This document shows positions 19,173 to 28,827 of a stretch of DNA of 64,000 nucleotides, piece by piece. Position 1 is the first letter of the stretch, and the number at the start of each line of letters is the position of its first letter. Where the stretch lies: NCBI GenBank assembly GCA_022824265.1, contig JAJEAG010000005.1, forward strand, positions 21,966-85,965. The letters run 5' to 3'. The notes beneath the pieces were generated by a model, which searched no databases, was not told where the DNA came from, and saw only the letters and a program-made list of their open reading frames with translations. The position numbers and the translations under genes are program-made. The stretch is from Candidatus Poribacteria bacterium. Its GTDB lineage: Bacteria > Poribacteria > WGA-4E > WGA-3G.

Positions 19173-21671
19173 ATGCCAAAAATTTTATTATATAAACATG
19201 AAGATATAGAAAACAAACACAATAGACCGTTTCTGATACCGATATTCATGATTCTCTCTCTAATTGTCAGCTTAGCACATGCTCAAGTTGCTCCGCAATT
19301 GACAGGTATATCCCCGCGCGCTGCACAACGTGGACAAACCATAGATGTAATGTTAGATGGAAAAAACATTAATGAAAGTGCAACGGTATGGTTCAATAAA
19401 GAAGGTATAAAAGCAGAAATTAAGCAAAAATCTCCTGTAGCAACGGTCCGTGTTACAGGTTCTGGAATATCAGCGAATATTCCAAACGATCCACGATTAG
19501 TTCTTTCTTTTCAAATTGCCCCTAACGCACCACTCGGTAACCACCAAATACGACTTATCACACCAAACGGTGTTTCCAATCCACAAAACTTTATTGTCGG
19601 TGACCTACCAGAGATTAAGGAACAGGAACCAAATACAACAATAGATAAAGCAAACATGCTTGAGTTGCCAGTTACTGTTAATGGCACGATATCCTCTATT
19701 GATGATGTGGATAGGTTTCGTTTTAAACTTAGAAAAGGCGCACGACTTATATGTGACATACACGCGCAACGAATCGGATCGCCATTAGATACCTACCTTG
19801 TGCTTTATGACCCAAATGGCACTGAGATATTGAAAAGTCAGGATGGAAATGGATTAGATTCATTTATTGATTATACAACACAAATGGAAGGTGAATATAC
19901 GCTTTATCTACGTGATGTCCGCTATCAAGGTGGAGGAAATTATTTATACAGACTTAACATAGGCGAGTTACCTTACCTTCAAAGTGTTTTTCCTCTCGGT
20001 GGGAAACGTGGTGCTGCGAACAATGTTAATGTTGCTGGGGCAAATTTAGGTTCAGTCAATGCCATACAACTGGATATTTCTCCGGACGCATCACTTGGAA
20101 TTCAGGAACTGCGAGTCAGCACACCAAACGGTTTAGAGACAAACCCATATCCATTTGCAATTGGAGAATTCAACGAGACGAATGAAACAGAACCGAATGA
20201 CGTTTTAGCACAAGAAAACAAAATCGGCACACCGATAACAGTGAACGGTAGAATAGAGAAAACTGGTGATGTAGATAGGTTCTCTATCAAGGTAGAAAAA
20301 GGAACGAATTTAGTATTTGATGTACAAGCACGACAGTTTCGTTCACAACTGGATCCAGTGTTAACCATTTATTCTCATAAAAAGGGTGAAGCTGAAGGTA
20401 GCGTTGAAGAACAGGTCTTAAGAGTGAATGATGATGCAAGTGGTACCGATGCAAGGATAGGGTTTGCATTTCCTGAAGCAGGTGATTACGGTATTTCCGT
20501 GCGTGACCTTAACAGTGCAGGTGGTGCGGATTTTCCATACAGACTTACCATCAGACCTTTGAATCAAGGTTTTCGTCTTAATGTTAATGCGGATAACCCA
20601 CGTATAAGTCGTGGTGGTACTTTTACAATGACTGCCTCTGTTGCTCGATTAGATGGGTTTAATGGTGCCCTTCGCTTCTACTCTCCTGACCTACCAAAAG
20701 GATTTGTGGTAAGTTCAACAATCCTTTATCCAAGTCAAAATCAAGCATTATTAACGATAACTGCTCCCACTGATGCACCTCTTGGACTCCATCCTTTCTC
20801 TATTGTTGGGGTCAGTGCAGTCGGAGGTAATCGTATAGAAGAAACTGCCTCACCGAAGGAAATACTCTTGACAGTGATGGAAGCCCCTCCGTTTACACTA
20901 ACATTTGCTGATGTAGGTGTTAATGTAGTTCACAATAAAGCCACAAACTTCCATGTTATTGCGGATCGGAGAGTGGACTTTAATGGTCCCATTGCTCTTA
21001 CTGTTCAGGGAGTTCCAGCGCGTATTACAGGTGGAAAAGCCACTATTGCTGCTGGACAAAATAGTGCGGTTATATCACTTAGAGCGGGAACCGTTGAAAG
21101 ACGAGAACAGTTTTCTGTTGTTCCTACACCGGGTACAAGTTATATCTCTGTTAGTGGTTCTGCAACCGTAAATCGAGAAAACTATATCGAATCATCTCCT
21201 GTTATCCCTCTGACAGTTGTTGAAGCACCATTTATCGTTACGATAGAACCGCTGCGGTTTAGTATTGTTTTTCCAAAACCAGCAAATGAAACTGAACCTG
21301 CGGAAGCTGCAGGTGAAGGTGAAACTGTTGCAGTCTCAAATCCAAGTCCAGCGGAGAATACACAGACAGAACAGACAGAAACAGAGGAAAAAGTTGAACC
21401 GTTAACCAAAACTGCAAAACTGACCATGAGCATTGTTCGGAGAGGAAGTTTTACTGACATCGTTACCATTACGCCTATTACAGTACCAGAAGGCATCTCC
21501 ATACCGGAAGCAACGATACCTATCAATGAAAACGATGTAGAGGTAGATCTTAAAGCAATCAGTTCTCTTGAACCCAAGACTTATCAGGTTAAATTTAGAG
21601 CAACCGCAGTAATTAACGGTAAGACATTTCAACAGGATAGTCCTGTTATCAATGTGAAGATTATTAGATAA
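19173..21671 (+). CDS. secreted protein with IPT/TIG-like and repeated pre-peptidase C-terminal (PPC) domains
   Basis: Signal peptide; EQEPNTTIDKANMLELPVTVNGTISSIDDVDRFRFKLRKGARLICDIHAQRIGSPLDTYLVLYDPNG and a second PPC copy (EPNDVLAQENKIGTPITVNGRIEKTGDVDRF). Confidence 0.9.
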   Translation: MPKILLYKHEDIENKHNRPFLIPIFMILSLIVSLAHAQVAPQLTGISPRAAQRGQTIDVMLDGKNINESATVWFNKEGIKAEIKQKSPVATVRVTGSGISANIPNDPRLVLSFQIAPNAPLGNHQIRLITPNGVSNPQNFIVGDLPEIKEQEPNTTIDKANMLELPVTVNGTISSIDDVDRFRFKLRKGARLICDIHAQRIGSPLDTYLVLYDPNGTEILKSQDGNGLDSFIDYTTQMEGEYTLYLRDVRYQGGGNYLYRLNIGELPYLQSVFPLGGKRGAANNVNVAGANLGSVNAIQLDISPDASLGIQELRVSTPNGLETNPYPFAIGEFNETNETEPNDVLAQENKIGTPITVNGRIEKTGDVDRFSIKVEKGTNLVFDVQARQFRSQLDPVLTIYSHKKGEAEGSVEEQVLRVNDDASGTDARIGFAFPEAGDYGISVRDLNSAGGADFPYRLTIRPLNQGFRLNVNADNPRISRGGTFTMTASVARLDGFNGALRFYSPDLPKGFVVSSTILYPSQNQALLTITAPTDAPLGLHPFSIVGVSAVGGNRIEETASPKEILLTVMEAPPFTLTFADVGVNVVHNKATNFHVIADRRVDFNGPIALTVQGVPARITGGKATIAAGQNSAVISLRAGTVERREQFSVVPTPGTSYISVSGSATVNRENYIESSPVIPLTVVEAPFIVTIEPLRFSIVFPKPANETEPAEAAGEGETVAVSNPSPAENTQTEQTETEEKVEPLTKTAKLTMSIVRRGSFTDIVTITPITVPEGISIPEATIPINENDVEVDLKAISSLEPKTYQVKFRATAVINGKTFQQDSPVINVKIIR

Positions 21672-21847
21672 ACAACACAAGTATTTTGCAGTTGTTAATT
21701 ACGTTAAATATAGGGCGGGTTGGTGCCCGTCCCTTTTTCTGTACAGCATGACGATGTAAAATGACTTGTCTGTCTTTTTTGTTGTTTCTCCAAAAGTATG
21801 TGAAGATAAGTTTCTGTCAATTACACCAATATTTTACCGGTGAAAAT

Positions 21848-21863
21848 TCACGGATATCCGTGA
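21848..21863. repeat. 16-bp perfect palindrome TCACGGATATCCGTGA upstream of the Rieske gene
   Basis: Read directly; 14-bp core recurs at 27891-27904. Confidence 0.9.
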
Positions 21864-21964
21864 TAAAGCAATTTTAAAACAGTCAATATTCATGCAAAGA
21901 AACTTATTCTGTGATATACTTTTACAAAATCAACTATGTGATTCGTAAATAGGGAGTATTAGCG

Positions 21965-22450
21965 TTGTCTCGACGTAAGTTTTTCTCATTCCTCGGTTGG
22001 GGAAGTTTCACAGGTGCACTCGGATTATGTTTCGGACCAGGATTAGTCCGGTATCTATATCCGCGTGTTCTATATGAACCGTCATCTGTCTTTAAAGCAG
22101 GTTTCCCGGCAGAATATCCTGCGGGAAGTGTAAGTGAAAAATATAAGAAAGAACCTTTTGGTGTTTGGATAGTTCGGCGTGAAGATGGAGAATTTTACGC
22201 ACTTCTAACAACCTGTACACACTTAGGGTGTACCCCGCGTTGGCTTTCCTCAGAGAACAAATTCAAATGTCCATGCCATGGCAGTGGATTTGACCGTGAC
22301 GGTATCAATTATGAAGGTCCTGCACCACGTCCTCTTGAGCGAGTGAAGATAACTTTAGCAGAGGATGGTCAACTACAAATTGATAAGTCCGTAAAGTTTT
22401 TGGGTGAAAAAGGTCAATGGGGTGACGTTGGGGCATCATTAAAAGTCTAA
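21965..22450 (+). CDS. Rieske [2Fe-2S] protein of a bc-type complex
   Basis: CTHLGCTP...FKCPCHGSGFDRDG Rieske motifs; N-terminal RRKFFSFLGWGSFTG Tat/TM anchor. Confidence 0.96.
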   Translation: MSRRKFFSFLGWGSFTGALGLCFGPGLVRYLYPRVLYEPSSVFKAGFPAEYPAGSVSEKYKKEPFGVWIVRREDGEFYALLTTCTHLGCTPRWLSSENKFKCPCHGSGFDRDGINYEGPAPRPLERVKITLAEDGQLQIDKSVKFLGEKGQWGDVGASLKV

Positions 22451-22512
22451 CATAAGGGGGAACATTGCGTCTGAACGTATGTCATGCATCATCAGACTGA
22501 AAAAGGATAATA

Positions 22513-23286
22513 ATGAACGAAGAACGTAAAGGATTAATAGACAAGATTACAAATTCCGATATTTGGAAATCAATTTTTCGACATGGATACGAAAAAACAG
22601 GTCGTCGTTACACTTTGCAAGTTCTGCAAAACGTATGGCTGCATTTACACCCGCCTCGAATTTCTCGTCACGCATTAAACTTCCGTTTCACATGGTGTAT
22701 GGGTGGTATCACCTTCCTAATGTTTCTTGTAACAGCGGTCACAGGTGTACTTCTCATGTTCTACTATAGACCTGTTGCCGAATACGCTTTCCGTGATGTC
22801 CAGGCACTTGAATTTGACATACCATTCGGTATGCTACTACGCAACATGCATCGTTGGGCTGCACACGGTATGGTCATTTCTGTGATGCTCCATATGTTCA
22901 GGGTTTTTTTGACTGGGTCATATAAAAAACCCCGTGAATTCAACTGGGCTGTTGGAGTAATACTGTTGCTCATCACATTTTTTCTGAGTTTCACTGGCTA
23001 TCTGCTTCCGTGGGACCAACTTGCATATTGGGCAGTTACAGTTGGAACGAATATGGCACGTGCTACACCAGTTTTAGGACATGAAGGACCTTTCGCACCC
23101 GCTGATATAATTACACAATCAAACGATGTTCGATTTGCATTACTCGGTGGTACAATAGTTGGACCCTCAACACTTTTAAGGTTTTATATATTGCATTGTA
23201 TTGCTGTACCGTTGGTTGCAAGTCTGTTGATGGCACTGCATTTTTGGCGTGTCCGTAAAGATGGTGGAATTTCCGGACCTCTATAA
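22513..23286 (+). CDS. cytochrome b6-type subunit (N-terminal half of cytochrome b)
   Basis: WCMGGITFLMFLVTAVTGVLLMFYYRP; NMHRWAAHGMVISVMLHMFRVFLTG; GYLLPWDQLAYWAVTVGTNM; LRFYILHCIAVPLVASLLMALHFWRVRKDG. Confidence 0.96.
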   Translation: MNEERKGLIDKITNSDIWKSIFRHGYEKTGRRYTLQVLQNVWLHLHPPRISRHALNFRFTWCMGGITFLMFLVTAVTGVLLMFYYRPVAEYAFRDVQALEFDIPFGMLLRNMHRWAAHGMVISVMLHMFRVFLTGSYKKPREFNWAVGVILLLITFFLSFTGYLLPWDQLAYWAVTVGTNMARATPVLGHEGPFAPADIITQSNDVRFALLGGTIVGPSTLLRFYILHCIAVPLVASLLMALHFWRVRKDGGISGPL

Positions 23287-23399
23287 ACCTCTATTCTATG
23301 TGAATGGATATATCAGTCTTGAGTATACAAACATCTCACATGTCAAAAGTTATTGACGATGATTGTTGTTTCACTTTCTGAAGGAGATTGGATTAAGAT

Positions 23400-24266
23400 A
23401 TGGACAATTTTCTACTGCTGATAACGAAACCCGATAATGTTCCTATATTGGCTATGCTCTTTTTGATACCATTTTTTATCTGGTTAGCTTATAAGCAGGC
23501 GCGCCAAACAGACCTGACAGGTGTTCCATCGGATGCTGCGTTAAACGACAAGGTCTACGTTTGGCCATATCTTTGTCGGAATGAGTTTATATGTGCAATA
23601 ATCATTATGTTGATTCTGGGTGTTTGGTCAATTATGATTGACGCGCCACTTGAGGAGATGAGTGATCCCGCCAAAACACCGAATCCATCCAAGGCTCCTT
23701 GGTATTTCCTTGCACTTCAAGAGATGTTAGTATATTTTGATCCGTGGATTGCAGGTGTCGTATTACCCGGTCTCATAATCGTTGGTCTAATTGCTATTCC
23801 ATACATTGACATCAATCCAAAAGGAAAAGGGTACTATACAATCAAGGAACGACCTTTCGCACTTGCTGTATTTAGTTTCGGATTTATCGTTCTGTGGATT
23901 GTCTTGATGATTGTTGGTACATTCCTAAGAGGACCTGGATGGAACATATTTATGCCATGGGAGTACTGGGATCCGCATAAGCTTGTACCGCTAACAAATG
24001 TGAACTTGTCGTATCTATTTGGAATTCGCGACGATATGACTGCGAATTTCTTTGGATTTGCTGTTGTCGCGGGCTATTTTGCACTCGGTCCAATTTTCTA
24101 TTTTTGGAAACTTAAAAGTAGCAAATTCCTGCAAGAACTTGGACTTGTTCGTTATGTAATCGTCTCGTCATTATTTTTGTGTATGATGGCATTGCCAATT
24201 AAAATGATCTTGCGTTTGGCAATGAATGTGAAATATGTTTGGGTTTCACCTTGGTTCAATATCTAA
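23400..24266 (+). CDS. cytochrome b C-terminal half / subunit IV-like protein
   Basis: Immediately follows the b6-type gene; KTPNPSKAPWYFLALQEMLVYFDPWIAGVVLPG corresponds to the PEWY-loop region; multiple TM segments. Confidence 0.9.
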   Translation: MDNFLLLITKPDNVPILAMLFLIPFFIWLAYKQARQTDLTGVPSDAALNDKVYVWPYLCRNEFICAIIIMLILGVWSIMIDAPLEEMSDPAKTPNPSKAPWYFLALQEMLVYFDPWIAGVVLPGLIIVGLIAIPYIDINPKGKGYYTIKERPFALAVFSFGFIVLWIVLMIVGTFLRGPGWNIFMPWEYWDPHKLVPLTNVNLSYLFGIRDDMTANFFGFAVVAGYFALGPIFYFWKLKSSKFLQELGLVRYVIVSSLFLCMMALPIKMILRLAMNVKYVWVSPWFNI

Positions 24267-24324
24267 TTCCTACGACTTATGGTTAGACAATAGCAAGTCT
24301 GTTCTCAATGTGCTCTTATAAAAT

Positions 24325-27300
24325 TTGATTGACTTGGAGGTAATACATTTCGTGAGCAGCAAAAAAGAGATTCCTGCTGAAAATAAATCATATTCTGCTT
24401 TGTTCTTTATTCTCTCTGCTTTGTTGGGTTTAGTGACTATATGGGGCTTCTGGGATGAAATGATTACACGTCGTCCATGGAAAGAAATCCAACAAGAGTT
24501 TTACCAATATGAATATGAAAAGACAAAGGTAGAATTAGAACATGCAAAGAATTACTTACCTGAAAAACCCTCCGAACCTCAGGTTGATGAAAAAGAGTTG
24601 AAAAGTTTGGAGAAAAACGTTGCAACCAAAAAAGTAACGTTAGATGAAGCAATGCAAGAACGGAAGTTTGAGCAGAGTAAATCCGATGCAATCAACTATA
24701 AATATCAACATAGTTTACACGAAGCACATGGAACTCAAACTGATACAGTCGAAAAGTGGAAAGAGAAATTAGACGAGTATGAAAAGCGAATTGAAGGGGA
24801 ATTAACCGCTGCTGTGATAACAGCACAGAACGAATATGCTGATGCCAACAAGACACTTGCTGATTTTTATCAAACCAGTGGTGACCCGGCGAATGCACTT
24901 TCTACCTACCTAATCGCACAAAAATATAAACCGACAGATACTATTATTTCAGATGCAATTAAAACTGCTCAAGATTCACTTGCTTCGCTTGATGCCAATA
25001 AGGCTCAATATGAAGCAGTCGCACGTCTTGAAGAGAAGTTAGCAGACGTTGGCGGAATAAAGCGTACTTTCCTCGGTAGTCTCCTTGAAAACCCATTTAG
25101 AGAAACTCGAACTATTGTACAGTATTATCTTGAAGAATTTGATTATACTGCGGATCGATGTGCAACATGTCATTTCTCGGTTGACAGAAGTGGTTATGAT
25201 CTCGAAGCCGATGAGATATTTGAAGTAGAAGGTGATGGTGAAAACCTTGTCAAATATCAACTCAAACATCCGAAAGTAAAACCCGGTAGTGAAACAATTC
25301 TAATTGATGGTTTTGATGCAGAAACTGATGAATATGAATTGTCTGAAGATGGACTATTAACTTTTACAGATCCTGATGTGTTTGGAGAGGTAGAAATATC
25401 TTATGAAACTGGTTACCGCTCAGTCCTTCAAACACATCCAGAACGTGATGTTCTACTTGGGAAACACCCAGTTGAAAGATTCGGTTGTACGCCGTGCCAC
25501 GGTGGACAAGGACACGGTTTGACAGCAAAATCTGCACACGCGCTAACACACTCCGAATACTGGTTGACACCTGTCCTGGGTTTAGATGAACACACAGGCA
25601 GAAAATCGGATGAATTAAAAGGATATATGGAATCCAATTGTAGACGTTGTCACGATGGAGTGATGCAGTTGGACCACGGTTTTATACCTGATACAGACAT
25701 TCCCGAAGACTATGCCCAAAATCTTACCAAAGGAATGGAGTTATTCGAAAACCTTGGATGTCATGGATGCCATGCAGTAGAAGGATATAGTGCACTGGAG
25801 AAAATAGATAAGGTCGGTCCGTCTCTGGCTAAGATTGGAAGTAAAGTTAAAGATATAACTTGGCTTGAAAGTTGGATAAAAAAACCTGAAGCGTTTCTCC
25901 CAGACACAACTATGCCAAACTTCTTCCCAGTTGAAGGAATGACACAACTTGTTTACTTCAAAAATGGAGGAACACGTACTGGTGTTGTCTCTGAGACAAA
26001 CACAGAATACAAGATCAAGGCAGACGATGGAACTGAATACCTTTATGCCAAAGATGATGTTATACGCGTTGTTGACGAGGTAAAGTCTATTTCCGCGTAC
26101 CTTATGCAGATGAACGATCAATCCTTGGATGAATCGCAAGTAACATATTCACAATCTGAAAGTGCAATTAAAGCAGGTGAAGAAACAGTAAAAACAGTAG
26201 GATGTCTTTCGTGTCATACCGTTGACGGTATGGGTAGTGATTTTGCCCCTGCCTTGGATAGTGTCGGTACAAAAGTCAAACCAACTTATTTGCGACAATG
26301 GATAGAAAATCCAAGATCGTATGACCCAGAAACGGCTATGCCCAGTTTACGATTAAGCAATCAGGAACTTGACAATGTAGTTGCTTATTTGATGGATCTA
26401 CAGAAGCCAACTCCTTCTCCTTTGTCAGATTCAATCGGTGAAGCCGACGTAGACGAAGGTAAAAAACTTGTAAGAACTTACGGTTGTTTCGGTTGCCACG
26501 AAATACCGAGTTTCGAGAATGAATCCAAAGTAGGAGCAGATCTTGGTGAATTCGGTGCCAAATTGGCAGATGAACTTGATTTTGGTGACACTGTTGATAT
26601 AGACCATAGTTGGCATGGATGGACAATTGGCAAGATTACGGATCCACGACGTTTCCAAACACGCCGCATTGTTTCCCGTATGCCTGTGTTCCCGATTGAT
26701 CATGAGGAAGCGAAGTCTATCGCTGTGTTATTGAAGAGTTTCCAACCCCAACCATACCCACTTAATTATATCTACGATCATGCAGTTGAGTCTCATCGTG
26801 TAGAGAGAAAAAACCAAATTGATGCTGGTAGACGTGTAGTCCAAAAATATAATTGTAACGGATGCCACGTAATTGAAGGTGTAGGTGGAGATTATAGCAA
26901 TGTGATAACAGCACATGAAGGTTTAGATCCTATTACGACAAAGCAATTATCACCACCACCCCTACAAGCAGAAGGTGCAAGAGTTTATCCAGATTGGTTG
27001 TTCGATTTTCTCAAAGCACCATCCGATATTCGGTATGGACTAAAGGTACGTATGCCCACATTTGATATGTCGGATGAGGAAGCAACGACACTTGTCAAGT
27101 ACTTCTCTGCATTAGACAACGAACCCTTCCCTTATGAGACCATAGAAACACCGATGTCTACTCAGGCTGAAATTAGGGTAGGGAAACAGATCTTTGACGA
27201 ACTAAAATGTGACTCATGCCATCCTTCGCAAGGTGAAGTAATTCCCGCAGGTAGTGATAAAGCGGGAAGACCTGACTTATCCTTAGCGAAGCAGCGACTT

Positions 27301-27480
27301 AAAGCAGATTGGTTAATTGATTGGATGAAAAATCCGCAGCAATTCCAACGCGGCACAGCGATGCCACAGGCGTGGCCACTCGTTGGCGGACAACACATGC
27401 CAGTTGAGGGTTATGCTGACGATGACGCAGAACAACAGATTAGGTTGGTTCGTGATTATTTGATTTCGTTAGGTCGTTAG
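24325..27480 (+). CDS. octaheme cytochrome c, 1051 aa, N-terminal TM and coiled-coil
   Basis: Eight CxxCH motifs: CATCH, CTPCH, CRRCH, CHGCH, CLSCH, CFGCH, CNGCH, CDSCH. Confidence 0.93.
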   Translation: MIDLEVIHFVSSKKEIPAENKSYSALFFILSALLGLVTIWGFWDEMITRRPWKEIQQEFYQYEYEKTKVELEHAKNYLPEKPSEPQVDEKELKSLEKNVATKKVTLDEAMQERKFEQSKSDAINYKYQHSLHEAHGTQTDTVEKWKEKLDEYEKRIEGELTAAVITAQNEYADANKTLADFYQTSGDPANALSTYLIAQKYKPTDTIISDAIKTAQDSLASLDANKAQYEAVARLEEKLADVGGIKRTFLGSLLENPFRETRTIVQYYLEEFDYTADRCATCHFSVDRSGYDLEADEIFEVEGDGENLVKYQLKHPKVKPGSETILIDGFDAETDEYELSEDGLLTFTDPDVFGEVEISYETGYRSVLQTHPERDVLLGKHPVERFGCTPCHGGQGHGLTAKSAHALTHSEYWLTPVLGLDEHTGRKSDELKGYMESNCRRCHDGVMQLDHGFIPDTDIPEDYAQNLTKGMELFENLGCHGCHAVEGYSALEKIDKVGPSLAKIGSKVKDITWLESWIKKPEAFLPDTTMPNFFPVEGMTQLVYFKNGGTRTGVVSETNTEYKIKADDGTEYLYAKDDVIRVVDEVKSISAYLMQMNDQSLDESQVTYSQSESAIKAGEETVKTVGCLSCHTVDGMGSDFAPALDSVGTKVKPTYLRQWIENPRSYDPETAMPSLRLSNQELDNVVAYLMDLQKPTPSPLSDSIGEADVDEGKKLVRTYGCFGCHEIPSFENESKVGADLGEFGAKLADELDFGDTVDIDHSWHGWTIGKITDPRRFQTRRIVSRMPVFPIDHEEAKSIAVLLKSFQPQPYPLNYIYDHAVESHRVERKNQIDAGRRVVQKYNCNGCHVIEGVGGDYSNVITAHEGLDPITTKQLSPPPLQAEGARVYPDWLFDFLKAPSDIRYGLKVRMPTFDMSDEEATTLVKYFSALDNEPFPYETIETPMSTQAEIRVGKQIFDELKCDSCHPSQGEVIPAGSDKAGRPDLSLAKQRLKADWLIDWMKNPQQFQRGTAMPQAWPLVGGQHMPVEGYADDDAEQQIRLVRDYLISLGR

Positions 27481-27528
27481 TGTAGGATCGGATTCCATTC
27501 GTCCCTGCAAATGGAGTTTCCGTTCTAA

Positions 27529-27885
27529 ATGAAACATCTACTGATCGTAATCGTCATGATCCTTATTTGGATCAATGGGTTCATTTGGCTATGTAAACAA
27601 ATTGATCCTCGCTCCAGGTATCAAACAGATGTTGAATACAGATATGCAAGATACTGCGCTGGATGTCATGGAAACAGTGGCGAAGGAAATGGTCGTATTG
27701 GTCGGTTCAAGAAATTAGATCCAGCTGACCTGACAGATAACAATTTATGGTCAATGCACAACGATACGCAGTTGCTGGAAAGCATAAGTGATGGAAAAAA
27801 CGATATGCCAGCATTTCACTATTATCTCAACCCAAAGGAACAAAAAGAACTTCTCGGTTATATCAAGAATACCTTCCGACCTTAA
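27529..27885 (+). CDS. small membrane-anchored monoheme cytochrome c
   Basis: RYARYCAGCHGNSGEGNGRIG; N-terminal TM. Confidence 0.92.
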   Translation: MKHLLIVIVMILIWINGFIWLCKQIDPRSRYQTDVEYRYARYCAGCHGNSGEGNGRIGRFKKLDPADLTDNNLWSMHNDTQLLESISDGKNDMPAFHYYLNPKEQKELLGYIKNTFRP

Positions 27886-27917
27886 ACAAACACGGATATC
27901 CGTGATGTTTGTTTTTT
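27884..27917 (+). terminator. rho-independent terminator-like hairpin containing the palindrome CACGGATATCCGTG
   Basis: AAACAAACACGGATATCCGTGATGTTTGTTTTTT: flanking AAACAAA/TTTGTTT pairing plus palindromic core, then T run. Confidence 0.7.
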
Positions 27918-27984
27918 ACGGGTTGCCTTTTCAAAACTTTAGGTGTTAACATAATAAAAAAGAATATTATTAAGGAGAAAAACC

Positions 27985-28752
27985 ATGAATAATCTAAAGA
28001 CCATACTCGCTTTATTTATTTTTCTATCTATGACAAGTATTGCATTCGCTGGAAATATCACTGGTGCAGTTACCTATGAAGGTGAAGTTCCTGCACGTCC
28101 TGCACTAACGATCAATACACAGGAACAACACTGTATCACTGCAACCGAAGGGGCAAAATCAGAGGCACTTGTGGTATCCAAAAGTAAAGGAATCAAAAAT
28201 GTTGTGATATCTGTACGCACTCGTGGAAGAGAAGAGTTAAAGATGCCAAAAGAAAATCCTAAAGTTGACCAATTAGGATGCAGATATCTTCCTCATGTTC
28301 TTGTAGTGCCAGTCGGTGTTACAGTTACAGTTACTTCCAGTGATCCAGTTGCACACAATGTTCATTCTCATGCAGCGAAGAATGAGGCACCGAACGTACA
28401 GATTGCTTCTAAAGGGAAAACTTACCCATATACCATTACCAAAGCGGAAGCTATCAAGTTGACTTGCGATATTCATGCTTGGATGTCTGGTTATATCGTT
28501 GCTGTTGATAGTAACTACTATACTGTAACAGGTCAAAAGGATAAAGAAGGAAAATATATCCACCCCGATGATTATGAAAAGTCAACGGATACAGGAAAAT
28601 ATACGATTAAAGATGTTCCTGAAGGAAGAGCACGTGTTATCGCATGGCATGAAGAACTTGGTTCTGCTAACAAGACTATTGAAGTGCCAGCGGATGGCGA
28701 TATTTCAGTTGACTTCAAAAGCACGGATTTCAAGAAGCCTAAGACCAAGTAG
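27985..28752 (+). CDS. cupredoxin/plastocyanin-like secreted protein with carboxypeptidase-regulatory-like segment
   Basis: VVPVGVTVTVTSSDPVAHNVHS...IKLTCDIHAWMSGYIVAVD (H...C..H...M type-1 Cu-like ligand set). Confidence 0.82.
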   Translation: MNNLKTILALFIFLSMTSIAFAGNITGAVTYEGEVPARPALTINTQEQHCITATEGAKSEALVVSKSKGIKNVVISVRTRGREELKMPKENPKVDQLGCRYLPHVLVVPVGVTVTVTSSDPVAHNVHSHAAKNEAPNVQIASKGKTYPYTITKAEAIKLTCDIHAWMSGYIVAVDSNYYTVTGQKDKEGKYIHPDDYEKSTDTGKYTIKDVPEGRARVIAWHEELGSANKTIEVPADGDISVDFKSTDFKKPKTK

Positions 28753-28827
28753 TTAATGCTGCTTTATTTTACAAGGATAGTAAATTTCACTTGTTGAAGA
28801 TATTACCTAACAATTGAGAGAAATGAA

